Shown here: one piece after another, positions 9,058 through 17,790 of the stretch
Numbering within the stretch: position 1 is the stretch's first letter
How the letters are laid out: every line of letters begins with the position of its first letter
Origin: Lysobacteraceae bacterium
GTDB lineage: Bacteria > Pseudomonadota > Gammaproteobacteria > Xanthomonadales > Xanthomonadaceae
Assembly: GCA_030681035.1 (NCBI GenBank)
Contig: JAUXUI010000054.1
Span: 1 to 45,020 of the forward strand
Length of the DNA stretch: 45,020 nt
Direction of reading: 5' to 3'
Notes under the pieces: generated by a model
What the model was told of the DNA's origin: nothing
Databases searched by the model: none
What the model saw: the letters and a program-made list of their open reading frames with translations, nothing else
Translations under genes and position numbers: made by a program

Positions 9058-9284
9058 GGCGCCACCTCCACCGCAAGGCAGTCGTAGAGTTTGTCGAGCT
9101 GCGACTTGAGCACCTCGCCCGGGCGATCGCTTTCCACGATCAGGCTGAGGTGCCAGCGATCACCATCGGCACTGGTTTCGCCATTGACGCCGATGGTCTG
9201 GTAACCCCGGCGCTGGGTGGTGCCAAGCACCCGCAACAGCGAGCCTTCGGCCTGACGCAAGGTCATATCTAAGCGGTAGCGCAT
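9051..9284 (-). CDS. ilvM: Acetolactate synthase II small (regulatory) subunit, ACT domain
   Basis: This 77-residue protein starts [20 protein letters not shown] and ends KSQLDKLYDCLAVEVAPC, a single ACT domain like E. coli IlvM in size and in the SQLxKL ending. It would stabilise and activate the catalytic subunit encoded immediately upstream. IlvM-type isozymes are comparatively insensitive to valine, in contrast to the longer IlvH/IlvN type. It overlaps ilvG by 16 bases and ilvE by 7, which implies coupled translation. Met7 is an alternative start, but Met1 aligns better with the family. Confidence 0.88.
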   Translation of the reverse strand: MRYRLDMTLRQAEGSLLRVLGTTQRRGYQTIGVNGETSADGDRWHLSLIVESDRPGEVLKSQLDKLYDCLAVEVAPC

Positions 9285-10939
9285 GACGCGGTCTCCTCGG
9301 TGAGCATTTCAGCGTTGGAACAATTCGGTGGTACCAGTGGCCACACATTGGCCTTCTGGTCGATCTTCACGTGCAGCAGCATCGGGCCGGGGCTGGCCAG
9401 CAATTCACGCAGCGCGTCGGCCACTTCGTCGCGGCGCGAGATGCTGCGGCTGGGAATCCGGTAGGCTTCGGCGATCTTGCAAAAATCCGGGTTGTCGGAC
9501 AGATCCACCGCGCTGTAGCGTTCGGAGAAAAACAACTCCTGCCACTGCCGCACCATGCCCAGCGCCTGGTTGTCGATCAGCACGATCTTCACCGGCAGGC
9601 GTTCGCGGGCCATGGTGGCCAACTCCTGGATGTTCATCTGGAAACCGCCATCACCGCTGACGCAGATTACCCGTGCGCCGGGGTCGGCCAACTGCGCGCC
9701 GATTGCTGCCGGCAAGCCGAAACCCATGGTGCCAAGGCCGGCGCTGGACAGATGATTGCGCGGATGTGCCACCGCCCAGTGCTGCGCCACCCACATCTGG
9801 TGCTGGCCGACATCCGAGCACACCACCGCGTCAGGTTCGAGTGCGGACAGATCGCGCAGCAGGCCCGGCGCGTAGATGCTGTTGCCCGGTGCGTCGTAAC
9901 GCGCGGCAAACGCCAGCATGCGCTGGGCACACAGCGCGCGCCACGGATCGCAATGCGAGGACGCTGCGCACAGCGCTTGCAGGCTGGTGCCCAGCTCGCC
10001 GTGCAGGGCAACATCGGCAAAGCGCAGTTTGCTGATTTCGCCATGATCGCCATCCAGATGCACGATCCGCGCATGTGGTGCGAAGGTGGCGAGCTTGCCG
10101 GTGGCGCGGTCATCGAAGCGGGCACCGACCACGATCAGCAGATCGGCTTCCTGCACCGCCAGATTGGCGGCCTGCGAGCCGTGCATGCCAAGCATGCCCA
10201 GCAGCAACGGATGGCCGACCGGCAGTGCGCCGAGTGCGCGCAAAGTCACCACCGTGGGGATCTGGCTGGCCGCGACGAACTCGCGAAACTCCTCGACCAC
10301 GTTGGCAATGGCGATGCCGCCACCGCCGTAGATCACTGGCCGCTGCGCGGCGCTGATTTCGGCCATGGCATCAACCAGGCCGACCGGAAACGGGTTGTCG
10401 ATGGCGGCAAACGCGAGCGGCTGGTGCGGCGGCAGATGATCGGCGCTGGTCAGTTGCACATCCTTGGGCAGGTCGATCAGTACCGGCCCGGGCCGGCCCT
10501 CGCGGGCCAGACGGAAGGCTTCGGCAACCACTTCGGGCAACTCGTCGGCGTGGCGCACCAGAAAATTGTGCTTGACGATTGGCATGGTCAGGCCGAACAC
10601 GTCCAGCTCCTGAAACGCATCGGTGCCCATCACCCCGGATGCAACCTGGCCGGTAATGCACACCATCGGCACCGAATCGAGCAGCGCATCAGCCAGGCCG
10701 GTGACCAGATTGGTGGCGCCGGGGCCGGAGGTGGCCACGCACACCCCGACGCGGCCACTGCGCCGGGCATAGCCGTTCGCGGCCAGCGCCGCGCCCTGCT
10801 CGTGCCGCACCAGCACGTGATGCAGGCGCGAGCCGATCAGGGCGTCGTAGAACGGCATGATGGTGCCGCCGGGATAGCCGAACAGGACATCAACGCCCTC
10901 GGCTTCCAGTGCCTGCACCAGCCAGTTCGCTGCATTCAC
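9269..10939 (-). CDS. ilvG: Acetolactate synthase, large catalytic subunit (IlvG type)
   Basis: This TPP-, FAD- and Mg-dependent enzyme makes acetolactate (Val/Leu branch) or acetohydroxybutyrate (Ile branch). It is 556 residues from a GTG at 10939 that overlaps the ilvC stop as GTGA; the longer frame upstream is a shadow of ilvC. Motifs in order are [13 protein letters not shown], the catalytic glutamate E47 in [36 protein letters not shown], and the TPP/Mg motif [15 protein letters not shown] with the downstream NNQ-like [13 protein letters not shown]. The length matches IlvG/IlvB. Pairing with the tiny IlvM subunit supports isozyme II. Confidence 0.96.
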   Translation of the reverse strand: MNAANWLVQALEAEGVDVLFGYPGGTIMPFYDALIGSRLHHVLVRHEQGAALAANGYARRSGRVGVCVATSGPGATNLVTGLADALLDSVPMVCITGQVASGVMGTDAFQELDVFGLTMPIVKHNFLVRHADELPEVVAEAFRLAREGRPGPVLIDLPKDVQLTSADHLPPHQPLAFAAIDNPFPVGLVDAMAEISAAQRPVIYGGGGIAIANVVEEFREFVAASQIPTVVTLRALGALPVGHPLLLGMLGMHGSQAANLAVQEADLLIVVGARFDDRATGKLATFAPHARIVHLDGDHGEISKLRFADVALHGELGTSLQALCAASSHCDPWRALCAQRMLAFAARYDAPGNSIYAPGLLRDLSALEPDAVVCSDVGQHQMWVAQHWAVAHPRNHLSSAGLGTMGFGLPAAIGAQLADPGARVICVSGDGGFQMNIQELATMARERLPVKIVLIDNQALGMVRQWQELFFSERYSAVDLSDNPDFCKIAEAYRIPSRSISRRDEVADALRELLASPGPMLLHVKIDQKANVWPLVPPNCSNAEMLTEETASCATA

Positions 10940-11970
10940 GCGGCAGCCTCCGTGGCAGTGGCGACCGGCTTGGCGGTGCTCGGTTCGCCGTCCTTGTCGA
11001 GCCAGCTCATGGCGGCGCGCAGTTTCTTGCCGACCTTCTCGATCGGGTGATCCAGATCGGCCTGCTTGAGGGCGCGGTAGCGCGGGTTGCCGGCCTGGTA
11101 TTCGGCGATCCATTCGCGGGCAAAGGTGCCGTCCTGGATTTCAGCAAGCACCTTCTTCATCTGTGCCTTGGTGTGGTCATCAACCACGTACGGGCCACGG
11201 GTGAGGTCGCCGTACTGCGCGGTTTCGCTGATGAACTGGTGCATGCGGGTGAGACCGCCCTCGTACAGCAGATCGACGATCAGCTTGAGTTCGTGCAGGC
11301 ACTCGTAATAAGCGATCTCCGGCTGATAGCCCGCTTCCACCAGCGTTTCCCAGCCAGCCAGCACCAGCTTGGTGGCGCCGCCGCACAACACCGCCTGCTC
11401 GCCGAACAGATCGGTCTCGGTTTCTTCCTTGAACGTGGTGGCGATGGCGTTGGCGCGGGTGCCGCCGATGCCGGCGCAATAGGCCAACGCCAGCGCTGCG
11501 GCATTGCCGCTCGGGTTCTGCTCGACCGCGTAAACGCTGGGCACACCACGGCCGATTTCGTACTCGCGGCGCACCAGTGCGCCCGGGCCCTTGGGCGCCA
11601 CCAGGATCACATCGACATCACGGCGCGGTTTGATCTGGCCGTAATGCACGTTGAAGCCGTGCGCGAACAACAGGCAGGTGCCGGCACGCATGTTCGGCGC
11701 GATCACTTCCACGTACAGGCGCGGTTGCACCATGTCCGGGGTGAGCACCGCCACCAGATCGGCAGCGGCCACCGCATCGGCGGGCGTGACTGGGGTAAAG
11801 CCATCGGCCAGTGCGCGCGCTTCGGTGGGGCCGCCCGGGCGCAGCCCAACGCTGACGGTGACGCCGGAGTCGCGCAAGTTCAGCGCATGGGCACGGCCTT
11901 GGCTGCCGTAACCGATGACGGCGACGGTTTTGCCTTGCAGTGCGGCGGGAGCGGATTTGGTGCTGGTCAT
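10936..11970 (-). CDS. ilvC: Ketol-acid reductoisomerase, class I
   Basis: IlvC converts acetolactate and acetohydroxybutyrate to dihydroxy acids using NADPH and Mg2+. The 344-residue length marks the short class I form. The Rossmann loop reads [19 protein letters not shown] (GxGxxG). The catalytic region includes [14 protein letters not shown], the metal ligands in [20 protein letters not shown] and [19 protein letters not shown], and [17 protein letters not shown]. The C-terminus has an Ala/Thr-rich tail. The gene sits 57 bases after ilvD and is coupled to ilvG by a GTGA overlap. Confidence 0.97.
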   Translation of the reverse strand: MTSTKSAPAALQGKTVAVIGYGSQGRAHALNLRDSGVTVSVGLRPGGPTEARALADGFTPVTPADAVAAADLVAVLTPDMVQPRLYVEVIAPNMRAGTCLLFAHGFNVHYGQIKPRRDVDVILVAPKGPGALVRREYEIGRGVPSVYAVEQNPSGNAAALALAYCAGIGGTRANAIATTFKEETETDLFGEQAVLCGGATKLVLAGWETLVEAGYQPEIAYYECLHELKLIVDLLYEGGLTRMHQFISETAQYGDLTRGPYVVDDHTKAQMKKVLAEIQDGTFAREWIAEYQAGNPRYRALKQADLDHPIEKVGKKLRAAMSWLDKDGEPSTAKPVATATEAAA

Positions 11971-12027
11971 GATGAGTCCTTGCGATGGTCGGTGGGTTGA
12001 TGGTGGAAACTCAGGCGGTAGCTGCTT

Positions 12028-13680
12028 TCAGACGGTAGTGATAGCGCCGCGCGAGGCGGAGCTGACCAGCCGTGCGTACTTGGCCAGTGCGCCATGGCTG
12101 ACCCGTACCGGCGCGGGTGTCGGCTCGCGCTGGTCGAGATCGGCGTCGGTGTCGATGCGGCGCTGGCTGACATCGATGACGATGTGATCGCCCTCGCGCA
12201 GCCGCGCCAGCGGGCCGCCGCGTGCCGCTTCCGGCGCCATGTGGCCAACCATGAAGCCGTAGGTGGCACCAGAAAAACGGCCGTCGGTGATCAAGGCGAC
12301 ATCGTTGCCCAGGCCCTGGCCCACCAGCGCTGCGGTGACCGCCAGCATCTCGCGCATACCGGGGCCGCCGGCCGGGCCTTCAAAGCGGATCACGATCACA
12401 TCGCCAGGCTGAATCTGCCGCGCCTGCACTGCGGCAAACGCCGCTTCCTCGGAATCGAACACTCGCGCCGGGCCTTCATGGCGGCTGCGGCCGTGGCCGG
12501 CGAGCTTGACGATGCACCCTTCCGGCGCCAGTGCGCCGTACAAAATCGAGTAGCCGCCGCGCGCGCTGATCGGCTGCCGGTAATCGAGCACCACCGGATG
12601 GGCGGCATCACCGCCAGCGGCTGCTGGTGCGGCATCAATCTCGGCGAACAGGCTGCGACCGCTGACCGTGGGCGCATCGGCAAGCAGGTCGGCGGCGCGC
12701 AGTTCAGCCAGCACCCGTGCAGTGCCGCCGGCTTCAAACAACTCGACGGCGGTGTAACGGCCGCCGGGCTTGAGGTCGGCAATCACCGGGGTGCGGCGCG
12801 AAGCGTCTTCAAAGGTTTCCAGGTCCAGCGCCACCCCGGCTTCGTGCGCGATGGCGAGCAGATGCAGCACCGCATTGGTGGAACCGGCGGTGCCGGCCAC
12901 CGCGCGGCTGGCATTGCGCAGCGCGATGGGCGTGATGATGTCGCGCGGGCGCAGGTTTGCGGCCAGCAATTGCATCAACAGCTCGCCGCAGCGTTTGGCG
13001 GCCGCCGGTTTGTCGGCGTGGGTGGCGGGGATATCGTTCAGGCCCATTGGCGACAGGCCCATCGTGGTCAGCACCATTGCCATCGTGTTGGCGGTGTACT
13101 GGCCGCCGCAGGCACCGGCACCGGGGCAGGCGCTGCGTTCCACCCGCGCCAGTTCGGCGTCGTCGATCTTGCCGGCGGCATGCGCGCCAACTGCCTCAAA
13201 CACATCCTGCACCGTCACCTTGCGCCCGCCGCAGTGGCCGTGCGCGATGGTGCCGCCGTACAACACCAGGCCGGGCAGATTGAGCCGCGCCAGCGCCATC
13301 GCTGCCGCCGGAATGGTCTTGTCGCAACCCACCAGCACCAGTACCGCATCCAGACAATGGCCGCTGACCGCCAGCTCGATCGAATCGGCGATCGTCTCGC
13401 GTGACGGCAGCGAGCAGCGCATGCCATCGCTGCCCATCGCGATGCCGTCGGTGACGGTGATGGTGTTGAACTCCACCGGCGTACCACCGGCAGCGCGGAT
13501 GCCGGCCTTGGCGTGTTCGGCCAACGCACGCAGGTTGAGGTTGCAGGGCGATACATCCGACCAGCTATGCACCACCGCCACCAGCGGCTTGGCGATGGCG
13601 GCATCGTCAAGGCCGGTGGCGCGCAGCATGGCGCGGGCGGGTGCGCGGGCGGGGCCTGTTTTGATTGCGTCGCTGTTCAC
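12028..13680 (-). CDS. ilvD: Dihydroxy-acid dehydratase
   Basis: IlvD dehydrates the dihydroxy acids to 2-ketoisovalerate and 2-keto-3-methylvalerate. The 550-residue protein has the cysteine motifs expected of the Fe-S dehydratase family: [28 protein letters not shown] and [18 protein letters not shown], as well as [17 protein letters not shown] near the C-terminus. The GTG at 13680 is the first plausible start after the attenuator terminator; the nominal upstream extension runs through the hairpin. The ribosome binding site is weak (GGAAA about 12 bases upstream). It is the first structural gene of the operon, placed directly behind the leader/attenuator. Confidence 0.95.
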   Translation of the reverse strand: MNSDAIKTGPARAPARAMLRATGLDDAAIAKPLVAVVHSWSDVSPCNLNLRALAEHAKAGIRAAGGTPVEFNTITVTDGIAMGSDGMRCSLPSRETIADSIELAVSGHCLDAVLVLVGCDKTIPAAAMALARLNLPGLVLYGGTIAHGHCGGRKVTVQDVFEAVGAHAAGKIDDAELARVERSACPGAGACGGQYTANTMAMVLTTMGLSPMGLNDIPATHADKPAAAKRCGELLMQLLAANLRPRDIITPIALRNASRAVAGTAGSTNAVLHLLAIAHEAGVALDLETFEDASRRTPVIADLKPGGRYTAVELFEAGGTARVLAELRAADLLADAPTVSGRSLFAEIDAAPAAAGGDAAHPVVLDYRQPISARGGYSILYGALAPEGCIVKLAGHGRSRHEGPARVFDSEEAAFAAVQARQIQPGDVIVIRFEGPAGGPGMREMLAVTAALVGQGLGNDVALITDGRFSGATYGFMVGHMAPEAARGGPLARLREGDHIVIDVSQRRIDTDADLDQREPTPAPVRVSHGALAKYARLVSSASRGAITTV

Positions 13681-13709
13681 GAGGGTATGGTTTCCGGTTG
13701 GTGAAGCCC

Positions 13710-13744
13710 AAAAACAAAAACCCCGCACCGTTGCGGGTGCGGGG
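13710..13744 (-). terminator. Intrinsic terminator of the ilv-leu attenuator
   Basis: On the minus strand the 9-bp arms CCCCGCACC (13744-13736) and GGTGCGGGG (13729-13721) pair perfectly around a 6-base loop. They are followed by TTTTTGTTTT, a textbook intrinsic terminator. It lies 30 bases before the ilvD start and behind the leader-peptide stop, so it would cut off the whole operon when formed. Confidence 0.9.
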
Positions 13745-13781
13745 TTCGTTGCAGGCTGGTATTGAAAGGTGTTTCAGCCGT

Positions 13782-13916
13782 CTACGATCCCGCACTCCCG
13801 GTAATAACCAGGACTAGGACGACGACGGTAATGACGGTTGCCGCGACACGCGCAGACGACGCACGCAAGGGGGCGAGCGCGTTGGAGAGAGATTGCGGCG
13901 GTGCGGCAAAGGTCAT
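13782..13916 (-). CDS. ilvL: ilv-leu operon leader peptide
   Basis: This 44-residue frame runs from an ATG at 13916 to a TAG at 13784-13782. Residues 27-39 read TVITVVVLVLVIT: of 13 residues, ten are branched-chain (six Val, two Ile, two Leu) and three are Thr. Such a run just before a terminator is diagnostic of attenuation leaders. The peptide differs in sequence from E. coli IlvL but has the same design. Thr codons inside the run are notable because threonine is the precursor of isoleucine. The ribosome binding site is poor (GAG four to six bases before the ATG). The leader is too short for standard gene finders. Confidence 0.88.
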   Translation of the reverse strand: MTFAAPPQSLSNALAPLRASSARVAATVITVVVLVLVITGSAGS

Positions 13917-13923
13917 GACTCAA

Positions 13924-13952
13924 AGAAACCACAGGCCGGCTCGGGCTGTCAA
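13924..13952 (-). promoter_or_regulatory. Candidate promoter of the ilv-leu operon
   Basis: A perfect TTGACA lies on the minus strand at 13952-13947. At 17-bp spacing the -10 position reads GTTTCT (13929-13924), a poor match, so only the -35 is convincing. Transcription would start close to the leader-peptide ATG. Confidence 0.4.
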
Positions 13953-14137
13953 GCCTTTTTGTTGCGATGCACTATGCGTTGTTGTTGACAGCGTGCAAGC
14001 GGTTGATTATGAAAGCAGCGACTGGTTGCTGGTGTCGCCGGGCAATGACCGCAACGACACCGGCCCGGCACGTTTTGCGCGTGTTATGTTGCAGGCGCTG
14101 CGCGCAAGACAAGATGGAAAGCGCCAACGCGAAACCG

Positions 14138-14467
14138 CTACTTGCCGGTACGGGGCTGGCCGGTATGGGCTTGCATGTAGGTGCGCAGCACCTGATTGAT
14201 TCGGGTCTGATAGCGACGCCCGGATTGCCGGAAATAGTCGAGGACATCGGCATCAAGCCGCAGCGTAACCTGCTGCTTGTTCTCGGTTGGTGGTACGCCG
14301 GGACGTGTCCACTCGGCATCGGCCGGGCTGGGCGGAATGTCGCTGAAGTCGATCTCGCTGTCCGGCATGGCGGCCAAGCGTGCGAGTCGCACCTTGGCTT
14401 CATCGCTAAGCGGCGTGTTCGGATCAAGGGTAAACCTGACGGATTTTCCAGTACTCGTGTCGTTCAT
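14138..14467 (-). CDS. brnA: BrnA family antitoxin
   Basis: This 109-residue protein starts at the ATG at 14467, overlapping the toxin gene by 44 bases. The C-terminal part, KQQVTLRLDADVLDYFRQ followed by GRRYQTRINQVLRTYM, is the ribbon-helix-helix-like signature of the BrnA/COG3514 family. The N-terminal half is acidic with a conserved-looking DFSDIPP stretch. BrnA neutralises BrnT and usually represses its own operon. The longer upstream frame is a shadow of brnT. Confidence 0.88.
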   Translation of the reverse strand: MNDTSTGKSVRFTLDPNTPLSDEAKVRLARLAAMPDSEIDFSDIPPSPADAEWTRPGVPPTENKQQVTLRLDADVLDYFRQSGRRYQTRINQVLRTYMQAHTGQPRTGK

Positions 14468-14714
14468 TGGATTCAGCTTTTCGGGCAGAAATAATACGGA
14501 AGATGTCGCTGCGAACGGTGTAAACCACGGCCAGTTCCACCATGCCAACGAGGCCGATCGTGAGAAAACGATCCTCACCATAGTTCTCGCGGTGATCGTG
14601 GCGATCAAGGCGGTTGGGGTCGAGAAATACCCGGGCGGCGTCCTCGAAAGCAACACGGTGTTTGGTCAGGTTGGAAGCGGCTTTTTCATCGTCCCATTCA
14701 AGGCTCAGGGTCAT
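14424..14714 (-). CDS. brnT: BrnT family toxin (DUF497 ribonuclease)
   Basis: The 96-residue protein begins MTLSLEWDDEKAASNLTKHRVAFEDAARVF, the hallmark of BrnT (W-D-x-x-K-x-x-x-N-x-x-K-H-x-V-x-F). It continues DRFLTIGLVG and FRIISARKAESNERHEYW, including the R-I-I-S-A-R-x-A motif. BrnT is a RelE-fold ribonuclease that halts translation when BrnA is lost. Toxin-first order and the overlap with brnA are normal for this family. Upstream lies a set of regularly spaced GTTAC/GTAAC half-sites. Confidence 0.9.
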   Translation of the reverse strand: MTLSLEWDDEKAASNLTKHRVAFEDAARVFLDPNRLDRHDHRENYGEDRFLTIGLVGMVELAVVYTVRSDIFRIISARKAESNERHEYWKIRQVYP

Positions 14715-14720
14715 GGGTGG

Positions 14721-14784
14721 TTACTCAATTCTGGGCAATATGTAACTACAAACGACGTTACACGTCAAGCAGTAACCGCTTACA
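14721..14784. promoter_or_regulatory. brnTA promoter/operator with GTTAC/GTAAC half-sites
   Basis: Half-sites lie at 14721-14725 (GTTAC), 14743-14747 (GTAAC), 14758-14762 (GTTAC) and 14773-14777 (GTAAC). The last three are spaced exactly 15 bases apart in alternating orientation. TGTAAC (14742-14747) and GTTACA (14758-14763) form an inverted repeat. A minus-strand -35-like TTGACG (14769-14764) lies among them, with an AT-rich TTACATATT region downstream. This layout fits autorepression by the antitoxin. Confidence 0.5.
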
Positions 14785-14839
14785 TGACACTTGTGTACTC
14801 GCGGTTTGAAGCCATGAGGTTGGATCGTGTGCGGCGCGC

Positions 14840-16594
14840 CTATGGATTGGCGATATCGATATCCAGCCCCAGCAACAGCGGATCATGATCCGAAGCCCGC
14901 CACGGGCCGGGGTCGCCGTGCGGGTAGCCTTGCGCGGTTTCCTCGTCGGCGTTGTTGTGCCATTCGGCGGCACCGCGCACGGCAGGCGCCAGCGCCGGGG
15001 TGACCAAGGCGTGGTCGAGGCGGCCGGCCATGCCGTCCCAGACAAAGCTGTAGGGCTCCGCCACGCCGCTCAGTTGCAGGGCGTCGCGCCAGCCCGCTGC
15101 GAGCAGGGTGGTGATTGGGTCTTCCATCGCGTAGCTGTTCAGATCGCCAATGATAAGCGCACGATCGCCGCCGATAGCTGTTGGATCGCTGCGTATCCAT
15201 TGGGCGAGTTGGGTTGCTGCAGCCACTCGGGCAGCGTTCCAGCAGGCTTGGCCATCGCCGCTGTCGCGGTCGGCTCCGGTGGCTTGTGCGCAACCACCCT
15301 TGGACTTGAAATGATTCACCACCACGGTGAACGCCGGGCCGCTGCCTACGCGAAAGCTCTGCGCCAGCGGTGGTCGGCTGCCGCGCGCGAAGGCGCCGGT
15401 GGTGATCGAAGCGGGCCGACCGACTGCCGTCACCCGGCCGCTGCGATAGATCAGGGCCACCCGGATGGCGTCCGTGCCGGGGCCATCGCCGGCATCGACG
15501 AGTTGCCAGTCAGCGGCGCTGCCGGGTGCGGTATTGAGCGCGGCGACCAGTTGCGCCAGCGCCGAATCCGCGCTGAAGCCGTCGTTCTCGACTTCCATCA
15601 GCGCCGCCACATCTGGTTGCAACGCCGCGATCACCGCTACCAGTTTGGCTTGCTGCAACTGGTACCCGGCCACATCCTGCGCCCCGCGCGGAGTGGGGAA
15701 ATCGCCGCCGTTGCCATCGCCATTGAACAGGTTGAGCAGGTTCAGGCTGGCAATGCGCAGGTTACCGGCAATCGCCGGTGGCGCTGGCCGCTGGGCACGA
15801 ATGATTTTTTCGGGCGCTTGTGTTTGCTGCACACGGTAGTGGCCGTGGCGCTGATCGAGCACGCCCTGCACGCCGATGATTTCGCTGCCAGCGCGCAACG
15901 GCGCGGCAGGGTCGCTCAACCAAGCGATCAACGCGGGGTTCTCGCGGTCGTTGCCGTCATCCAGCAGCAGGCTGCGTTGTGCATTTTCGGCGGCGATCCG
16001 GCGTGCGTCGTCGCCCGGTGCCACACGCTCGGTGGCCTGAAACAGACGCCCGCCGAAGCTGACGCCAATGCTGCCGTAGCGGCGCAGTTGATCGTTGCGG
16101 CCAACGGTGAGCGGCGCGCTGATGCGCACCAGCATGCCTTCCAGTGCTTCCCAGTTTGCTGCCGGCGCGATCAGCGTTACCGGTGCAATCACGGCATCGC
16201 CGATGGCCTTGGCCGCAGTCATCTTCAGTGCTGTGAGGCTGCTTGCTTCATCGCCCAGTTCCAGCACCTGTCCGCTGACGCGCAGCGTTTGGCCAACCGC
16301 GAAGCGAATGGCATCGTCCGGCGCCTGCACAAACAGGCCGTCGGAGGTGTTGGCGTCGCCGTCATCGTTGCTGGCCATCGACTGCACAAAAAAACCGCCA
16401 AGGCTGGGCTCGAACGCGGTAGTGACCACGCCGTCGATGACCACGGTTTGCCCGAGCAAGGGGCTGACTGAGCCGCTGCCCTGCACCGCGCCGATCGGCA
16501 ATACCTTGCTGCCGGTTTCGCCGCTACAGCCAGCCAATACAGCGACAAGGCACAACGCGCCCAACGGGCACAGACCACGAAACGGCAACGCCAT
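14840..16594 (-). CDS. ExeM/NucH-type extracellular endonuclease, lipoprotein
   Basis: The 584-residue protein starts with a lipoprotein signal peptide ending in the lipobox LAGC at about residues 20-23, so it should be anchored in a membrane facing outward. Residues 35-260 hold an OB-fold-like nucleic-acid-binding region (QTVVIDGVVTTAF, GGFFVQS, LFVQAPDD). From about 280 follows an endonuclease/exonuclease/phosphatase domain: RIASLNLLNLFNGDG, DVAALMEVEND, VNHFKSKGG, IIGDLNSYAMEDP, RLDHALVT and ASDHDPLLL give the usual N, E, H-K, D-N, D-H catalytic set. Family members degrade extracellular DNA for nutrition or biofilm turnover. It stands alone between two toxin loci. Confidence 0.9.
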   Translation of the reverse strand: MALPFRGLCPLGALCLVAVLAGCSGETGSKVLPIGAVQGSGSVSPLLGQTVVIDGVVTTAFEPSLGGFFVQSMASNDDGDANTSDGLFVQAPDDAIRFAVGQTLRVSGQVLELGDEASSLTALKMTAAKAIGDAVIAPVTLIAPAANWEALEGMLVRISAPLTVGRNDQLRRYGSIGVSFGGRLFQATERVAPGDDARRIAAENAQRSLLLDDGNDRENPALIAWLSDPAAPLRAGSEIIGVQGVLDQRHGHYRVQQTQAPEKIIRAQRPAPPAIAGNLRIASLNLLNLFNGDGNGGDFPTPRGAQDVAGYQLQQAKLVAVIAALQPDVAALMEVENDGFSADSALAQLVAALNTAPGSAADWQLVDAGDGPGTDAIRVALIYRSGRVTAVGRPASITTGAFARGSRPPLAQSFRVGSGPAFTVVVNHFKSKGGCAQATGADRDSGDGQACWNAARVAAATQLAQWIRSDPTAIGGDRALIIGDLNSYAMEDPITTLLAAGWRDALQLSGVAEPYSFVWDGMAGRLDHALVTPALAPAVRGAAEWHNNADEETAQGYPHGDPGPWRASDHDPLLLGLDIDIANP

Positions 16595-16700
16595 GACTCA
16601 CTCCCGAGGTGCTGAACGAAGACGCCGCCCGAACGGACATGGCGATTGGCCATCCCGCATCATGAAACGTTTTCACGCCATGCCGTTTCCCTCACCCCTG

Positions 16701-16721
16701 CCCTCTCCCGGGGGGAGAGGG
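16701..16721. repeat. CCCTCTCCC hairpin repeat
   Basis: CCCTCTCCC (16701-16709) pairs with GGGAGAGGG (16713-16721). Flanking text (CCCTCACCCCTG before it) resembles a repeat often seen between genes in proteobacteria. A related palindrome with CCTTCCCCC arms lies inside mpl. Confidence 0.55.
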
Positions 16722-16940
16722 GGACAAGGAAACGCTTCGCGTTGTGTCACGTCAAGGCGGCGTAGATGCGCACTGGGCGCAGCTTACCGCAAGTCGTCGA
16801 TTGTCGGGATGACGCCGGGAGCCTGTCGGACGTGACTCATCGTAGTGAGAGAAAACCGGGCTCTCGACCGCTGCGCGGCTCGATCGGACAGTTGCTTCGT
16901 AACAGCGCATCGCTGCGCGACCTACGGCTTCGCTTCGCTC

Positions 16941-17012
16941 GGTCGCCCACAGGGTGGGCTCCTACAAAAAAAGCGTTGTACACATCTGTAGGAGCCCACC
17001 CTGTGGGCGACC
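16941..17012. repeat. REP/BIME-type inverted repeat with perfect 26-bp arms
   Basis: The arm at 16941-16966 (begins GGTCGCCCACAGGG) and the arm at 16987-17012 (ends CCTGTGGGCGACC) are perfect reverse complements over 26 bases, with a 20-base loop. A second, imperfect copy is at 27130-27200, and single half-units are at 21163-21176 and 21405-21418. This is the dispersed REP family of the genome, probably mobilised by a RAYT transposase encoded elsewhere. Confidence 0.85.
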
Positions 17013-17147
17013 AAACGCCGCAGTGAGCGATGACGCGACATGGTGGCTGCGCCGCGCGGTTCCGCCGACCGCAAGATTTGGCTTGAACGGAAAACCTATC
17101 CAAATTCAGCTTTTCCGCTGACTATCAGCGTCAAGTCCGGGTACCTC

Positions 17148-17696
17148 TCAAAACTTCGGCTTGTCTGCCGCTGAGTTATAGCGGGTCACCGAGTCGACAA
17201 TGATGCCGCGTGCTTCCTCGGCGCCGCCCCAGCCATCGAGCTTCACCCACTTGCCCTTTTCCAGATCCTTGTAATGCTCGAAAAAGTGGCCGATGCGCTC
17301 CAGCCAGTGCGGTGACACCTGGCCAATGTCATGGATGTGCGAATAGCCGGCGAACACCTTGTCGTCCGGTACCGCGAGAATCTTCTCGTCGCTACCGGCC
17401 TCGTCGGTCATGCGCAGCACGCCGACCGGGCGGCAGCGGATCACCGAACCCGGAATCAACGGCAGCGGCAGGATCACCAGCACATCGGCGGGATCGCCAT
17501 CGCCACACAGGGTGTGCGGGATATAGCCGTAGTTGCACGGATAACGCATCGGCGTGGACAGGATGCGATCGACGAAGATCGCGCCGGTTTCCTTGTCCAC
17601 CTCGTACTTGACCGGCTCGGCATCCTTGGGGATTTCGATGACGACATTGATCTGGTTTGGCAAATCCTTGCCGGAAGGGACGAGGTCGAGGCCCAT
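17148..17696 (-). CDS. ppa: Inorganic pyrophosphatase, soluble
   Basis: The enzyme hydrolyses PPi to two phosphates and pulls biosynthetic reactions forward. The 182-residue protein is a family I pyrophosphatase: [44 protein letters not shown] (metal-binding D-G-D-P-x-D-V) and VPDDKVFAG are all present. The ATG at 17696 gives a normal N-terminus ([15 protein letters not shown]); the longer frame upstream runs into the terminator of hppA. It lies downstream of hppA on the same strand but behind that gene's terminator, so it is probably transcribed separately. Confidence 0.95.
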   Translation of the reverse strand: MGLDLVPSGKDLPNQINVVIEIPKDAEPVKYEVDKETGAIFVDRILSTPMRYPCNYGYIPHTLCGDGDPADVLVILPLPLIPGSVIRCRPVGVLRMTDEAGSDEKILAVPDDKVFAGYSHIHDIGQVSPHWLERIGHFFEHYKDLEKGKWVKLDGWGGAEEARGIIVDSVTRYNSAADKPKF

Positions 17697-17790
17697 GGCT
17701 GCTCCTGGATTTCGGGTTGCTGGTGGGGGATTCAGGGGCCACAGGATACGCCAACAACTGCTGCGGCGCAGCAATCGGGCTGCCCGCAGC

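Larger units (their letters stand above)
13710..13916 (-). promoter_or_regulatory. Ribosome-mediated transcription attenuator for branched-chain amino acids
   Basis: Four segments can be read on the minus strand. Segment 1 is CCGCAC (13906-13901, codons 4-6 of the leader). Segment 2 is GTGCGGG (13795-13789, codons 41-43). Segment 3 is the terminator 5' arm CCCCGCACC (13744-13736). Segment 4 is its 3' arm. Segment 2 can pair with 1 (protector) or with 3 (antiterminator, CCCGCAC to GTGCGGG perfect), and 3 pairs with 4 (terminator). A ribosome stalled in the Val/Ile/Leu run frees segment 2 and prevents termination; one that reaches the stop codon (13784-13782) covers segment 2 and permits it. 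The logic is that of E. coli ilvGMEDA; the pairings are seen in the sequence, and function is inferred. Confidence 0.85.
16595..17147. other. Repeat-filled intergenic region
   Basis: No gene is supported in this 553-bp stretch. It contains a CCCTCTCCC/GGGAGAGGG hairpin near 16701 and a long perfect REP palindrome at 16941-17012, both listed separately. The remaining sequence shows no reading frame of note and no clear promoter. Confidence 0.6.

Noticed and set aside
14885-16471. Long plus-strand frames opposite ilvG (9371-11050), ilvD (12094-13404), the nuclease lipoprotein (14885-16471) and leuC/leuA (5285-9087)
   Set aside because: All are mirror frames of genes with clear motifs on the minus strand; none has a ribosome binding site or a recognisable domain.
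16987-17012. REP arm as an intrinsic terminator for ppa
   Set aside because: The long stem has no following T-tract on the minus strand, and it lies more than 130 bases beyond the ppa stop; it is better described as a repeat.
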